A DNA stretch of 64,000 nucleotides, from positions 186,001 to 250,000 of the forward strand of contig JBAOII010000035.1 in the NCBI GenBank assembly GCA_037045685.1. Reading direction: 5' to 3'. Both the position numbers and the translations under genes were made by a program. Source of the DNA: Competibacter_A sp037045685 (GTDB lineage Bacteria; Pseudomonadota; Gammaproteobacteria; Competibacterales; Competibacteraceae). Within the stretch, counting starts at the first letter, position 1; the number at the start of each line of letters is the position of its first letter. The notes under the pieces were generated by a model. It worked only from the letters and a program-made list of their open reading frames with translations, searched no databases and was not told the DNA's origin. Below are positions 1 to 8,779 of this stretch, piece by piece.

Positions 1-476
1 CCGAGATTTTGGGCGCGGATGTCGCTGAGCACCATCGGCGTGGCGTAGATGTTGTCCACCGGCAGGTCGAAGAAGCCCTGGATCTGGTCGGCGTGCAGGT
101 CGACCGTCAACACCCGGTCCACCCCGACGCTGGTGATCATGTTGGCGACCACCTTGGCGGAGATCGGCACCCGCGCCGAACGGGGCCGGCGATCCTGCCG
201 CGAATAGCCGAAATAGGGGATGACCGCCGTGACCCGCACCGCCGAGGAGCGGCGCAGCGCGTCGGCCATCACCAGCAGCTCCATGATGTTATCGTTGGTG
301 GGATAGCAGGTGGGCTGAACGATGAAGACATCCTTGCCGCGCACGTTTTCCATCAGTTCGATCATCACCTCGCCGTCGCTGAAGCGACCGACCACCGCCT
401 GACCGAGCGGTAGCTGGAGATGGCTGACGATATCGCGGGCCAGCTGCGGATGGGCGTTGCCCGCGAACACCATCAT
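1..476 (-). CDS. prs: Ribose-phosphate pyrophosphokinase (partial, C-terminus outside window)
   Basis: Makes PRPP from ribose 5-phosphate and ATP in the cytoplasm, feeding nucleotide, histidine and NAD synthesis. The reverse-strand translation shows the family hallmarks: FAGNAHPQLA at the N-terminus, GRFSDGEVMIEL, PYFGYSRQDRR (ATP-binding flexible loop region) and VDLHADQIQGFFD. Only about the first 158 residues are present; the gene runs off the left edge. Two adjacent ATG codons (476 and 473) are possible starts; GAAGG lies just upstream. It is the last gene of the lolB-ispE-tRNA-Gln-prs group, a conserved gammaproteobacterial order. The identification is firm; the exact start is open by one codon. 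Confidence 0.95.
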   Translation of the reverse strand, partial: MMVFAGNAHPQLARDIVSHLQLPLGQAVVGRFSDGEVMIELMENVRGKDVFIVQPTCYPTNDNIMELLVMADALRRSSAVRVTAVIPYFGYSRQDRRPRSARVPISAKVVANMITSVGVDRVLTVDLHADQIQGFFDLPVDNIYATPMVLSDIRAQNL

Positions 477-527
477 TCGACCTTCGTACACAACACGTTT
501 CCCCGCTGTGGGTTTGTCTTGGGAAGG

Positions 528-602
528 TGGCTGGGTCGCCAGGATTCGAACCTGGGAATGCCGGGATCAAAACCCGGTGCCTTACCGCTTGGCTACGACC
601 CA
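528..602 (-). tRNA. tRNA-Gln (anticodon UUG)
   Basis: The reverse strand folds as a 75-nt tRNA: acceptor TGGGTCG pairing with CGACCCA, anticodon loop TTTTGAT giving anticodon UUG, T-arm GGTTCGAATCC and an encoded 3' CCA. It sits between ispE and prs, as in many gammaproteobacteria. Its first 21 nt also encode the last codons and the stop of ispE. Confidence 0.96.
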
Positions 603-1490
603 AAAATTCGGAGACGCTTCGGGGGGTGCGGCGTGTTCCCGCGACAAGCGTTCGCGCAACGGCGAACGGTTGCGGCCTCGGGCGACGAATCCGGCCCAGC
701 CGGGCGGTAACTGGTCCAGCGTCCGCCCGGCGCTGGCGCGATCCGGAAAGGCGGCGAACACGCACGCGCCGGTGCCGGTCAAGCGCGCCCGCCCGTGCCG
801 CGCCAGCCACGCCGCCGCCGCCGCGACTTCGGGGAAACGGCGGTAGACCACCGCTTCGCAGTCGTTGCCGCCACCGCTCGGCGTGAGGTCGGCTATTGTG
901 AGGGGGGGTGAGTTTCTTGTCAATTCCGGGTCGGCGAAGACCGCCCCGGTGGCGACATGGCAGGGCGGCGTCAACACCACGAACCAGGGTTCGTCCAAAT
1001 CCACCGGCGTCAGCCGCTCGCCGACGCCTTCCGCCCAAGCCGCCCGGCCGCGGACGAACACCGGCACGTCGGCGCCCAGCCGTAGCCCCAGTTCGGCCAG
1101 ATCCGCCAGCGCCAAACCCGTTCCCCAGTAATGGTTCAAAGCCACCAGCGCGGTGGCGGCGTCGGAGCTGCCGCCGCCCAGACCGCCGCCCAGCGGCAAG
1201 CGTTTGTCGATGCGGATGGTGGTACCCGAACGGCTGCCGGTGGCCCGTTGCAGCAGGCGGGCGGCGCGCACGGTCAGATCGGCGTCGGCCGGCACTCCGG
1301 CCACTTCGCCCGCTCGCTCGATGACGCCATCGTCGCGCCGGTCGAACCACAGCCAGTCGCAGCGATCCACGAACTGGAACACGGTCTGCAACAGATGATA
1401 GCCGTCCGGGCGTCGGCCGACGATGCGCAGCATCAGGTTGAGCTTGGCCGGCGCGGGCCAGGCGGCGGAATCCGGGGCTACGGCATCCAT
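582..1490 (-). CDS. ispE: 4-diphosphocytidyl-2-C-methyl-D-erythritol kinase
   Basis: Phosphorylates CDP-methylerythritol with ATP in the MEP pathway of isoprenoid synthesis; ispD and ispF of the same pathway lie at 17.5-18.8 kb. The 302-residue protein begins with the substrate-binding PAPAKLNLML motif and has the GHMP-kinase glycine-rich loop PLGGGLGGGSSDAATAL near residue 100 and the C-terminal TGTGACVFAAF motif. The length is normal. It overlaps the end of lolB by 13 bp, so the two are probably cotranscribed. The C-terminal residues WVVAKR and the stop are read from inside the tRNA-Gln gene. Firm call. Confidence 0.96.
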   Translation of the reverse strand: MDAVAPDSAAWPAPAKLNLMLRIVGRRPDGYHLLQTVFQFVDRCDWLWFDRRDDGVIERAGEVAGVPADADLTVRAARLLQRATGSRSGTTIRIDKRLPLGGGLGGGSSDAATALVALNHYWGTGLALADLAELGLRLGADVPVFVRGRAAWAEGVGERLTPVDLDEPWFVVLTPPCHVATGAVFADPELTRNSPPLTIADLTPSGGGNDCEAVVYRRFPEVAAAAAWLARHGRARLTGTGACVFAAFPDRASAGRTLDQLPPGWAGFVARGRNRSPLRERLSREHAAPPEASPNFWVVAKR

Positions 1491-2143
1491 CGCTCGATCA
1501 CCAGCTTGACGCTCAGATCCTCACGCCGAGCGACGATGCGCTCCGGCAAATCGAGGTTGAGAGCCGAGGTCGGGGTGTAAGCGGGATATTCGATCACCCA
1601 GCCGTTTTGCTCCAGCCGGATCAGGCGACCGCCGGCATCGACTTGCGGCGCGGTCGAACCCCCCGGCTCCGGCAGGCCGCGTATCCAATAACGCAAGCCG
1701 TTGACGGGCAGGCGCACGCCGAGCGTTTGCTCCAGCAGCGCGTCGGGATCGGGCGCGGTCCAGTGCTGGCCGTCCTGGGTCTGCACGTTCACGTCCCGCC
1801 CGTCGCCCCGGACCAGAACTCGGCCCTGACCGAGCGGGCCGATCAGGTCGATGCGGTACTCCGCGTCGCGTTGCGCCCACTGGAAGCTGGCGTGCCAACC
1901 CTCCTGGCCGTTGATCACACCGATCCGGCCGACGGCTTGCCAGCGGGTCAAGCGCGCCAGTTCCGGCTGGCGGGCGGTCCAGGCGGCGTTTTGGCCGGCG
2001 GGCGTCGTGGCCGGCGGAGCCGCGCAGCCCGCCAGCCACACGGTCAAGGCGAGCGCGGCGGCCCGGCGGATGCGTTTGCCCCCTCCGCACTGGAAACAGA
2101 AGAGTTTGGGGGCGAGGGAGTGGAGCGGCGCGCGAATGCTCAC
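1478..2143 (-). CDS. lolB: Outer-membrane lipoprotein LolB
   Basis: Receives lipoproteins from the periplasmic carrier LolA and inserts them in the outer membrane. The start chosen is a GTG whose last two bases are shared with the TGA stop of the upstream TPR gene (GTGA overlap), giving 221 residues. A basic segment (GGGKRIRR), a hydrophobic run and a lipobox LAGC with acceptor Cys about residue 40 form a lipoprotein signal. The mature part has the LolB pattern (WQAVGRIGVINGQEGW, QWAQRDAEYRIDLIGPLGQG, LNLDLP near the end). The signal region before the hydrophobic core is long, so an internal start is possible. It is followed directly by ispE. Confidence 0.9.
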   Translation of the reverse strand: MSIRAPLHSLAPKLFCFQCGGGKRIRRAAALALTVWLAGCAAPPATTPAGQNAAWTARQPELARLTRWQAVGRIGVINGQEGWHASFQWAQRDAEYRIDLIGPLGQGRVLVRGDGRDVNVQTQDGQHWTAPDPDALLEQTLGVRLPVNGLRYWIRGLPEPGGSTAPQVDAGGRLIRLEQNGWVIEYPAYTPTSALNLDLPERIVARREDLSVKLVIERWMP

Positions 2144-3849
2144 CAGCCGAACCGTTCCTGAAGCTGGCGCAAATGGCGGCTGTCCGGCTGCTTGGCCGTC
2201 GCCGCACGCCAGATGCGTTTGGCTTCGTCGCGCTGGCCGCTGGCCCACAACACCTCGCTGAGGTGCGCGGCGATTTCGGCGTCGGCGTTGATCCGGTACG
2301 CCCGGCGCAGAAACTCCAGAGATTTGGCGTGATCGCCCAGCCGATACTGGACCCAGCCCATGCTGTCGAGCACGGCGGCATCCTCGGGGAGCAAGGCCAG
2401 GGCCTGCTCGATGTAGCCCAGCGCCTCTTGATGGCGGTCGGTGCGATCCGCCAAGGTATAGCCCAGCGCGTTCAGCGCTTGCGCGTTCTTGGGATCGTTG
2501 GCGAGGATGGCGCGCAGATCGCGCTCCAGCACGTCGATCCGGTCGAGCCGTTCGGCCACCAGCGCGCGCGCGTAGAGCAAATCTTTATCGTCGGCGTGCA
2601 GCGCCAGCGCCCGATCGAGCGTGTCGAACGCCTCCTGATTGCGATTCGCCTCGCGCAGCGCCTCGACCTCGGCCAGATAGAGACTGATACCGCTCTGCGG
2701 GTTGCTGCGGCGCAGCGCCTCGAAATGCTGGGCGACGGTGGCGGGGTTTTCGAGCTTGGCCAAGACCGCGCCCATGCGCATCTGCGCGTTCAAATAGCGT
2801 TCCTCGCCCTTGACCCGCCCGTACCACTCCCGCGCCTTGCCGTAAGCGCCGCGCTGTTCCTCGATCCGGCCCAGCTCGAAATAGCTATCGGCCAGTCGGA
2901 CCTTGCGCTTGATCAGGTCCAGAAAATAGCTTTCGGCCAGATCGAACTGGCGGGTTTCCGCCGCCAGCAGGCCCAGGGCGTACAAGGATTCAGTGTCCTT
3001 GGGGTTCTGGTTGAGCAGGGTCGCGAACTCGCGGCGGGCCTTGTCCAGTTGGCCGGCTTCGATCAGCAGGCGGGCGTAGCTCATCCGCAAGTTGCGGTCG
3101 CCGGGCAGGGCGGCGACCGCGTTGGCCAGCCCCGCCAGCGCCGCCTCGTGGTCGCCCCGATCCAGCAGCAGACGGGTCCGCAACTGGTGGGCGGCGGCCA
3201 GTTTCGGATCGCGGGCCAAGGCCAGATCCAGGCTGGCCAAGGCTTGGTCGCGATCGTTCGAGGCGGCCGCCAGCAGGGCGAGGTAGTACTGGGCGAAGGC
3301 CGAGCGCGGATTGCGGTCGCGGAATTGCCGCATCACCCGCAGCGCCGCCGGTTTGTCGTCCGCCTGGCTCAGCAGGGAAGCGAGGGTGGCGTAGCCCTGC
3401 TGCTTGTCCTTGGCGCTGGCGAGGCGCCGGACGGTTTCCAGATACTCGGTGGCTTCGTCCACCCGGCCGTTGCGCAGCAGGGCCAAGGCCAGGGCTTGTC
3501 GGGCCTGGTCGCTGGCGGGGGCGAGCGCCCGCCAGCGTTGCGCCAGCTCCAGGGATGCGGCGCTGTCCTTCACGAGCAGCGCGAGCATCGTCGCGCGTTC
3601 GGCCACTCGGGGATCTTGGGTGGCCGCCGCCGCTTGGCGGTAATGGACCAGCGCCATGTCGAGCTGGTCGCGCTTGCCGGCCAATTCCGCCGTCAATATC
3701 TGATACGTCAGTTCCGCGCGGGGGCTGAGTTGCAGCGGCGGGCGGATGGGGAATTCCGGTTCGGTCGGCGCCTGGGCGTCCACCACGGTAACGCAACCGC
3801 CCAACAACAGCAGGCTGCCAGCGCTCAATGCCTTAAAAAGTCTGTTCAT
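2140..3849 (-). CDS. TPR-repeat lipoprotein
   Basis: A 569-residue secreted lipoprotein made largely of tetratricopeptide repeats, probably a periplasmic-side or outer-membrane scaffold; no specific function can be assigned. The start at 3849 gives MNRLFKALSAG followed by a hydrophobic stretch and lipobox LLGGC (Cys19). Repeats recognisable by ALGLLAAETRQFDLAE, ALNALGYTLADRT and DSMGWVQYRLGDHAKSLE run through the C-terminal two thirds. It precedes lolB with a GTGA overlap, the position taken by TPR genes in Pseudomonas. The reading frame is open further upstream, but that part would overlap the hemA promoter and lacks a signal peptide. Confidence 0.85.
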   Translation of the reverse strand: MNRLFKALSAGSLLLLGGCVTVVDAQAPTEPEFPIRPPLQLSPRAELTYQILTAELAGKRDQLDMALVHYRQAAAATQDPRVAERATMLALLVKDSAASLELAQRWRALAPASDQARQALALALLRNGRVDEATEYLETVRRLASAKDKQQGYATLASLLSQADDKPAALRVMRQFRDRNPRSAFAQYYLALLAAASNDRDQALASLDLALARDPKLAAAHQLRTRLLLDRGDHEAALAGLANAVAALPGDRNLRMSYARLLIEAGQLDKARREFATLLNQNPKDTESLYALGLLAAETRQFDLAESYFLDLIKRKVRLADSYFELGRIEEQRGAYGKAREWYGRVKGEERYLNAQMRMGAVLAKLENPATVAQHFEALRRSNPQSGISLYLAEVEALREANRNQEAFDTLDRALALHADDKDLLYARALVAERLDRIDVLERDLRAILANDPKNAQALNALGYTLADRTDRHQEALGYIEQALALLPEDAAVLDSMGWVQYRLGDHAKSLEFLRRAYRINADAEIAAHLSEVLWASGQRDEAKRIWRAATAKQPDSRHLRQLQERFGW

Positions 3850-4066
3850 CACCAGCGTGTGTCTATCGTTCGGCTTCAGCGGTTGCGAGAACCGCCCGAA
3901 ACGGGGTGGATGCGAGGTCGGCATGCCGGTTTCCCGGTCGTGGCGCGACGGCCCGTGGTCGGATGAAATAACCGCACACGGAATGATCGAGCAAAAATGG
4001 GACCTTGTCATCCGCCGGTTTTATCCCGCAGAATTCAAGTATTTTCCGACCGATCCGATTCGCCTT

Positions 4067-5335
4067 ATGCCCCTGCTGGCCCTCGGCCTCAACCACCGGA
4101 CCGCGCCCGTCGATGTCCGCGAACGGGTGGCGTTCGCGCCCGACCGGCTCGATACCGCCCTGAGGGATTTGCTCGACCACGGGTTCGCCCACGAAGCGGC
4201 GATCCTGTCCACCTGCAATCGTACCGAACTGTATTGCGGCCTGAAAGAAACCGACGACCGCCGCGTGGTGGAATGGCTGGGCGATTATCACATGCTGCGG
4301 GCGGTGGATTTGCAGCCTTATCTGTATCGGCACACCGAGCGGGGGGCCGTGCGCCACATTCTGCGGGTCGCCGCCGGACTGGATTCGATGGTGCTGGGCG
4401 AGCCGCAGATTCTCGGCCAAGTCAAGTCCGCCTACCAGACCGCCAACGGCGCCGGCACGCTGGGCACCCTGTTAGAGCGCTTGTTCCAGCACACGTTCGC
4501 GGTGGCGAAGCAGGTGCGCACCGACACCCGCATCGGCGCCAGCCCGGTGTCGGTGGCCTTCGCGGCGGTCGGTTTGGCCAAGCAGATTTTCGCCGACTTG
4601 CCCAAGCGCACCGCGCTGCTGATCGGCGCCGGCGACACCACCGAGCTGGTTCTTCGCCACTTGCACGACAGCGGTATCGGCCGGTTGATCGTCGCCAATC
4701 GCACTCTGGAGCGGGCGCATGCGCTGGCGGCGTCTTTCGCCGGTTACGCCATCGCCCTGGACGAAATTCCCGCCCATCTGGGCGAGGCCGACATCGTCAT
4801 CGCCGCCACCGCCAGCCCCGGTTTGCTGCTGACGGCGGCGCAGGTGCGCGCCTGTCTGAAACAGCGCCGCCGCCGGCCGATGTTCGTGGTCGATCTGGCG
4901 GTGCCGCGCGACATCGAGCCGGCGGTGGCTGAACTGGAGGATGTGTATCTGTACACGGTGGACGATCTGAAGGATATCATCCAGGAAAATCTGCGTTCGC
5001 GCCAAGCCGCCGCCCAGCAGGCCGAGGAAATCATCGACCACCAGGTCGAGCACTTCATGGGCTGGCTGCGCGCCCAGGATAGCGCTGCCAGCATCAATAT
5101 CCTGCGCCAGCGGGCCGAGGCGGTCCGCGACCAAGCCGTCGCTCGGGCGCTGCACCAGATCGACCAGGGCAAGAATCCCGCCGACGTGCTGCGCGTTCTG
5201 GCCGGCACGCTGACCAACAAACTGATTCATCCGCCCTGCGCCGGTCTGCGCGAGGCCGCAGTCCAGGGGGACGCCGAAATGCTGAATCTGATCAAGAACC
5301 TGTACCGACTGGACGGCGGGGGAGGCTGCCGATGA
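4067..5335 (+). CDS. hemA: Glutamyl-tRNA reductase
   Basis: Reduces glutamyl-tRNA(Glu) to glutamate-1-semialdehyde with NADPH, the first step of the C5 route to haem. The 422-residue protein starts MPLLALGLNHRTAPV, has the catalytic STCNRTELY motif (Cys50) and an NADP-binding segment GAGDTTELV, and ends in the helical dimerisation domain. The ATG at 4067 is chosen because the family begins directly at this conserved segment; the longer open frame upstream crosses the promoter of the divergent TPR-lolB operon. Its TGA overlaps the ATG of prfA. Confidence 0.97.
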   Translation: MPLLALGLNHRTAPVDVRERVAFAPDRLDTALRDLLDHGFAHEAAILSTCNRTELYCGLKETDDRRVVEWLGDYHMLRAVDLQPYLYRHTERGAVRHILRVAAGLDSMVLGEPQILGQVKSAYQTANGAGTLGTLLERLFQHTFAVAKQVRTDTRIGASPVSVAFAAVGLAKQIFADLPKRTALLIGAGDTTELVLRHLHDSGIGRLIVANRTLERAHALAASFAGYAIALDEIPAHLGEADIVIAATASPGLLLTAAQVRACLKQRRRRPMFVVDLAVPRDIEPAVAELEDVYLYTVDDLKDIIQENLRSRQAAAQQAEEIIDHQVEHFMGWLRAQDSAASINILRQRAEAVRDQAVARALHQIDQGKNPADVLRVLAGTLTNKLIHPPCAGLREAAVQGDAEMLNLIKNLYRLDGGGGCR

Positions 5336-6414
5336 ACCCGTCCATGCTCGCCAAGCTGGAGCAGTTGGCGGCCCGTCACGAGGAGGTGAGCGCTTTGCTG
5401 GCGGAACCGGAGATCATCGGCGACAACGACCGCTTTCGCGCTTTGTCGGTGGAGTACGCGCAACTGGAGCCGGTCGCCAGCGGGTTTTGGGCCTACCGCC
5501 GCGTGCTGGACGATCTGGCGTCGGCCCGCGACATGGCCGGCGACAGCGATCCCGATCTGCGCGCTTTGGCCCAGGACGAGCTGCTGGACGCCGAAGCCCG
5601 CCGCGCCGAACAGGAGCGGGCGCTGCAACTGTTGCTGCTGCCGCGCGACCCCCACGACGCCGGCAACGTGTTTCTGGAAATCCGCGCCGGCACCGGCGGC
5701 GACGAGGCGGCGCTGTTCGCCGGCGATCTGTTGCGGATGTACGTGCGCTACGCCGAGCTGCGCGGCTGGAAGCTGGAGCCGCTCGGCGAAAGTCCCGGCG
5801 AGCATGGCGGTTACAAGGAAGTGATCAGCCGCATTATCGGCCAGGGCGCTTATTCCCGGCTCAAGTTCGAATCCGGCGCCCATCGGGTGCAGCGGGTGCC
5901 GGAGACCGAAGCGCAGGGCCGCATCCACACCTCCGCCGCGACGGTGGCGGTGCTGCCGGAACTGGCGGAGGTGGAGCAGATCGACATCAACCCCAACGAC
6001 TTGCGCATCGACACCTACCGCGCTTCCGGGGCGGGCGGCCAGCACGTCAACAAGACCGATTCGGCCATCCGCATCACCCACCTGCCCAGCGGCATCGTGG
6101 TGGAGTGCCAGGACGAGCGCTCCCAGCACAAGAATCGGTCGCGGGCGATGTCCTTGTTGCAGGCGAAGTTGCTGGCGGCGGAGCGGGAAAAGCAGACCAG
6201 CGCCCAGGCCCAGACCCGGAAGCTCCAGGTCGGCAGCGGCGACCGTTCCGAGCGCATCCGCACCTACAATTTCCCGCAGGGCCGGGTCACCGACCACCGC
6301 ATCAACCTCACGCTCTACAAGCTCGGCGACATTCTCGAAGGGAATCTCGATGCCATCATCGAGCCGCTGATCAACGAGTATCAGGCCGACCAGTTGGCGG
6401 CGCTGGCCGAGTGA
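5332..6414 (+). CDS. prfA: Peptide chain release factor 1
   Basis: Recognises UAA and UAG stop codons and triggers peptidyl-tRNA hydrolysis on the ribosome. The 360-residue length is that of RF1. The universal GGQ motif occurs in GAGGQHVNKTDSAIR, and the RF1 codon-recognition tripeptide appears as PET in RVPETEAQGRIHTS. It starts inside the hemA stop (ATGA) and its stop overlaps the start of prmC (GTGA); prmC methylates the GGQ glutamine, so enzyme and substrate are translationally coupled. Confidence 0.98.
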   Translation: MNPSMLAKLEQLAARHEEVSALLAEPEIIGDNDRFRALSVEYAQLEPVASGFWAYRRVLDDLASARDMAGDSDPDLRALAQDELLDAEARRAEQERALQLLLLPRDPHDAGNVFLEIRAGTGGDEAALFAGDLLRMYVRYAELRGWKLEPLGESPGEHGGYKEVISRIIGQGAYSRLKFESGAHRVQRVPETEAQGRIHTSAATVAVLPELAEVEQIDINPNDLRIDTYRASGAGGQHVNKTDSAIRITHLPSGIVVECQDERSQHKNRSRAMSLLQAKLLAAEREKQTSAQAQTRKLQVGSGDRSERIRTYNFPQGRVTDHRINLTLYKLGDILEGNLDAIIEPLINEYQADQLAALAE

Positions 6415-7259
6415 GCGTCGCCACCCTTGGCGAGCTTTTGGCGGACGCCGCCCGGCGACTGGCCGAGGTCGGCGACACGCCGCGCCTGGACGCCGAGGTG
6501 TTGCTGGCGGCGGCGCTGGGCCGTGGTCGCAGCTACCTGCGCGCGTGGCCGGAACGGACCCCGGAACCGGAACAAGCCGCTCGGTTCGCCGCTTGGCTGG
6601 AACGCCGGCTGACCGGCGAGCCCATCGCCTACCTGCTCGGCCGGCGGGAATTTTGGTCGCTGGATTTGAACGTGACGCCGGATACCTTGATTCCCCGTCC
6701 CGAAACCGAGTTGCTGGTCGATCTGGCGCTGGCGCGCTTGCCGGTGGATCGGCCGATTGCCATCGCCGATCTCGGTACGGGAAGTGGCGCCATCGCCCTG
6801 GCGCTGGCCACGGAAAGGCCGCGAGCGCGCATTGTCGCCACCGACCGCAGTCCGGCGGCGTTGCGGGTGGCGCGGGGCAATGCCGGACGGTCGAACATCC
6901 TCAATGTCGAGTTTCGCGAAGGCGACTGGTGCGCGCCGCTGGCCGGCGAGCGTTTCGACCTGATCGCCTCGAATCCGCCTTATGTCGCTGCGACCGATTC
7001 CCGCTGGCGGGAGGGCGAGTTGCGGTTCGAGCCGCCCGGCGCCTTGGTGGCCGGCGAGGACGGATTGGATGCTATCCGCGCCATCATCGCCCGAGCGCCC
7101 GCCTGTCTGCGGCCGGAGGGTTGGTTGCTCCTGGAACACGGCTACGACCAGGGCGAGGCGGTGCCGGCGTTGCTGCGCGAACGGGGTTTTGTCGAGGTGG
7201 CCGATCACCGGGACGCCGCCGGAGTGAGCCGGGCGAGTTGCGGGCGCTGGCCGGGTTGA
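6411..7259 (+). CDS. prmC: Release factor glutamine N5-methyltransferase
   Basis: Methylates the glutamine of the GGQ motif of RF1 and RF2 using S-adenosylmethionine. The 282-residue protein has an N-terminal helical domain, the motif PRPETELLVD, the SAM-binding loop DLGTGSGAIALAL and the catalytic NPPY in IASNPPYVAA. The GTG start at 6411 shares bases with the prfA stop; a longer in-frame extension through prfA is only antisense-frame noise. It is the third gene of the hemA-prfA-prmC operon. Confidence 0.96.
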   Translation: MSVATLGELLADAARRLAEVGDTPRLDAEVLLAAALGRGRSYLRAWPERTPEPEQAARFAAWLERRLTGEPIAYLLGRREFWSLDLNVTPDTLIPRPETELLVDLALARLPVDRPIAIADLGTGSGAIALALATERPRARIVATDRSPAALRVARGNAGRSNILNVEFREGDWCAPLAGERFDLIASNPPYVAATDSRWREGELRFEPPGALVAGEDGLDAIRAIIARAPACLRPEGWLLLEHGYDQGEAVPALLRERGFVEVADHRDAAGVSRASCGRWPG

Positions 7260-7270
7260 CCGTCCTTCGC

Positions 7271-7312
7271 GCCCCTCACCCTTGGGGAGAGAGAGGAGCT
7301 GGAGGTGAGGGC
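7271..7312. repeat. REP-like interspersed GC-rich repeat (degenerate copy)
   Basis: The segment reads from CCCCTCACC to GGTGAGGG with GGGGAGAG in the middle, an imperfect inverted repeat just after prmC. It resembles the better-preserved copy at 18041-18082 and the CCCTCACC/GGAGAGGG elements scattered in many proteobacterial genomes. It may act as a weak transcript end for hemA-prfA-prmC. Confidence 0.5.
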
Positions 7313-7425
7313 GCGGGAGGCCGGACGCTTCTCTCGGGTTGCAAATCGGGTCGCCGAGGTCTACGGTTGTAGGAAGTCCTCTGTTACGATATTCCCCACG
7401 ATTTAGCAGCCTGTAGGAGGGCGTC

Positions 7426-7836
7426 ATGCGCGCCGATACCGAAGAGCTGTACAAACACCGCATTATTCAGTTCTGCCGGTTTCATCCCGACCCGGATCAG
7501 GTTGGTTCGGCGACGCTCTGGCTACAAGGGGTGGCGGGCATTCAAATCGTCCGACCGCTGTCGCCGCACGCCTTGGAGGTGGTCTACGACCTGCGGCGGG
7601 TCGCTCTGGAAAGCATCGAGTCCGCTTTGAGCGAACTCGGCTATCACCTCGACAATACCCTGCTGTGCAAGCTGAAGCGGGCGTTGTTTTACTACACCGA
7701 AGAGACCCAGCGAGAGAATCTGGCGATCGCTCAGGAAAGCGAGATCATGCAGCGCGAAGTGTTCGTCAACCGCTACCAGCACGTCGCCCACGGTTGCCGC
7801 GACCCGCAACCGGAGCACTGGCGGGGGTATCAGTGA
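7426..7836 (+). CDS. Conserved hypothetical protein, 136 aa
   Basis: A small soluble protein of unknown function. A strong Shine-Dalgarno (TAGGAGG) lies about 8 nt before the ATG. The first 75 residues look like an alpha/beta ferredoxin-like fold reminiscent of heavy-metal-associated domains (GSATLWLQGVAGIQIVRPL, ALEVVYDLRRVALESIESAL) but contain no CxxC metal site. The C-terminal half is a charged helix ending in RYQHVAHGCRDPQPEHWRG. No signal peptide or membrane segment. It stands alone between prmC and a VapBC module. Reality of the gene is likely; function is unknown. Confidence 0.75.
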   Translation: MRADTEELYKHRIIQFCRFHPDPDQVGSATLWLQGVAGIQIVRPLSPHALEVVYDLRRVALESIESALSELGYHLDNTLLCKLKRALFYYTEETQRENLAIAQESEIMQREVFVNRYQHVAHGCRDPQPEHWRGYQ

Positions 7837-7973
7837 GGGCGAGGAAAGCGCTCGGACGGCGCTCCAATCGGGATCGGGTATACCTGTCCGTCGGGTTGTT
7901 TTCAGACTTCTCAAACGCGAGCCCGGAGTCGGTATTGATGCGGCCGGTTGGTGTAGCCTCGGCCAAAGTCAAG

Positions 7974-8393
7974 CTAAAACGGCTCCAGTAAGTTGTGAAA
8001 TGGATGATGGTTTTTCCAGCGGTAGGTCTGAAAATCGCGCTGGTCGGTCGAAACGATACGGCCATGCCCCAAATGCTCGGCCAGCATGACCAACGAGGCA
8101 TCGGCGAAATCCATCGGTAAATTCGCATATTGGCCCATGAGGCTCGCCATGCGGGGCAGTTCGGACTCGCTGATGGTGAAAATCTGGAATAAGCCATCGC
8201 CTTGAGCCAAGAGAAATTCTACCGACTGTTTCGGGCCGCAACGGGTTTGCAGGAGATAGCAAACTTCCGTGACGACCGGCAGGGTGGTGATCAGCGGCTC
8301 GTGGATTTGGGCGGCGCAGACTCTGACCTGTTGGTGAAGGTTATCGCGGCGGTCGAGCAGCGCGACCCAAAATCCCGTATCGGCAATGATCAT
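7974..8393 (-). CDS. vapC: PIN-domain toxin, VapC family
   Basis: A probable endoribonuclease toxin of a type II toxin-antitoxin pair. The 139-residue protein begins MIIADTGFWVALLDRRD with the first PIN acidic residue, carries a conserved Glu in VVTEVCYLL, and ends with DFADASLVMLAEH and VSTDQRDF, supplying the remaining acidic residues. The ATG at 8393 is preferred because it overlaps the antitoxin stop (ATGA); an ATG 12 nt upstream is an alternative. The cognate antitoxin gene is immediately upstream. Confidence 0.88.
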   Translation of the reverse strand: MIIADTGFWVALLDRRDNLHQQVRVCAAQIHEPLITTLPVVTEVCYLLQTRCGPKQSVEFLLAQGDGLFQIFTISESELPRMASLMGQYANLPMDFADASLVMLAEHLGHGRIVSTDQRDFQTYRWKNHHPFHNLLEPF

Positions 8394-8641
8394 GGGTTGC
8401 CCCATAAATGCTTTTTGTAATCCACCGCGAGGCGACCATCGCCTTCCATGCACCCGAGAAGCCCATGTTCTTCCAGGATTCGTAAGACTTTTTGGCCTTC
8501 GGTTTCCGGGGGTATAACCGTTTCGTCAATTGCTTTGGATAGAATTTCCGCTACAAGCTGGGGCAAGGATTTGTTCGATTGCTTTTGCAGTTCCAACAGG
8601 CGTTCGGCACGAGCATCATCTAACTCGGTTTCAATATGCAT
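8390..8641 (-). CDS. Ribbon-helix-helix-type antitoxin
   Basis: An 83-residue protein whose N-terminus (MHIETELDDARAERLLEL) fits a short ribbon followed by helices, as in CopG/Arc-like antitoxins that bind DNA as dimers and neutralise the partner toxin through the C-terminus. The C-terminal half is acidic and probably extended (LRILEEHGLLGCMEGDG). It overlaps the vapC start by 4 bp. Family assignment rests on gene context and N-terminal pattern only. Confidence 0.75.
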   Translation of the reverse strand: MHIETELDDARAERLLELQKQSNKSLPQLVAEILSKAIDETVIPPETEGQKVLRILEEHGLLGCMEGDGRLAVDYKKHLWGNP

Positions 8642-8779
8642 GGAGAGTTTCCTCTGAATTTAATTGCAGTCGCCTGGAGAATCGTCGGATGACTCATTTA
8701 AAAAAGTATTTCGGCTTTTTCTCCCCGATCATTTTCCGTGGAAGATATTCGGTGTGATGAGTCATTAAAAACTCAAGAA

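Noticed and set aside
2173..3966. Long open frame on the plus strand opposite the TPR lipoprotein gene
   Set aside because: It is the antisense shadow of a GC-rich coding gene; no start context, no protein family pattern.
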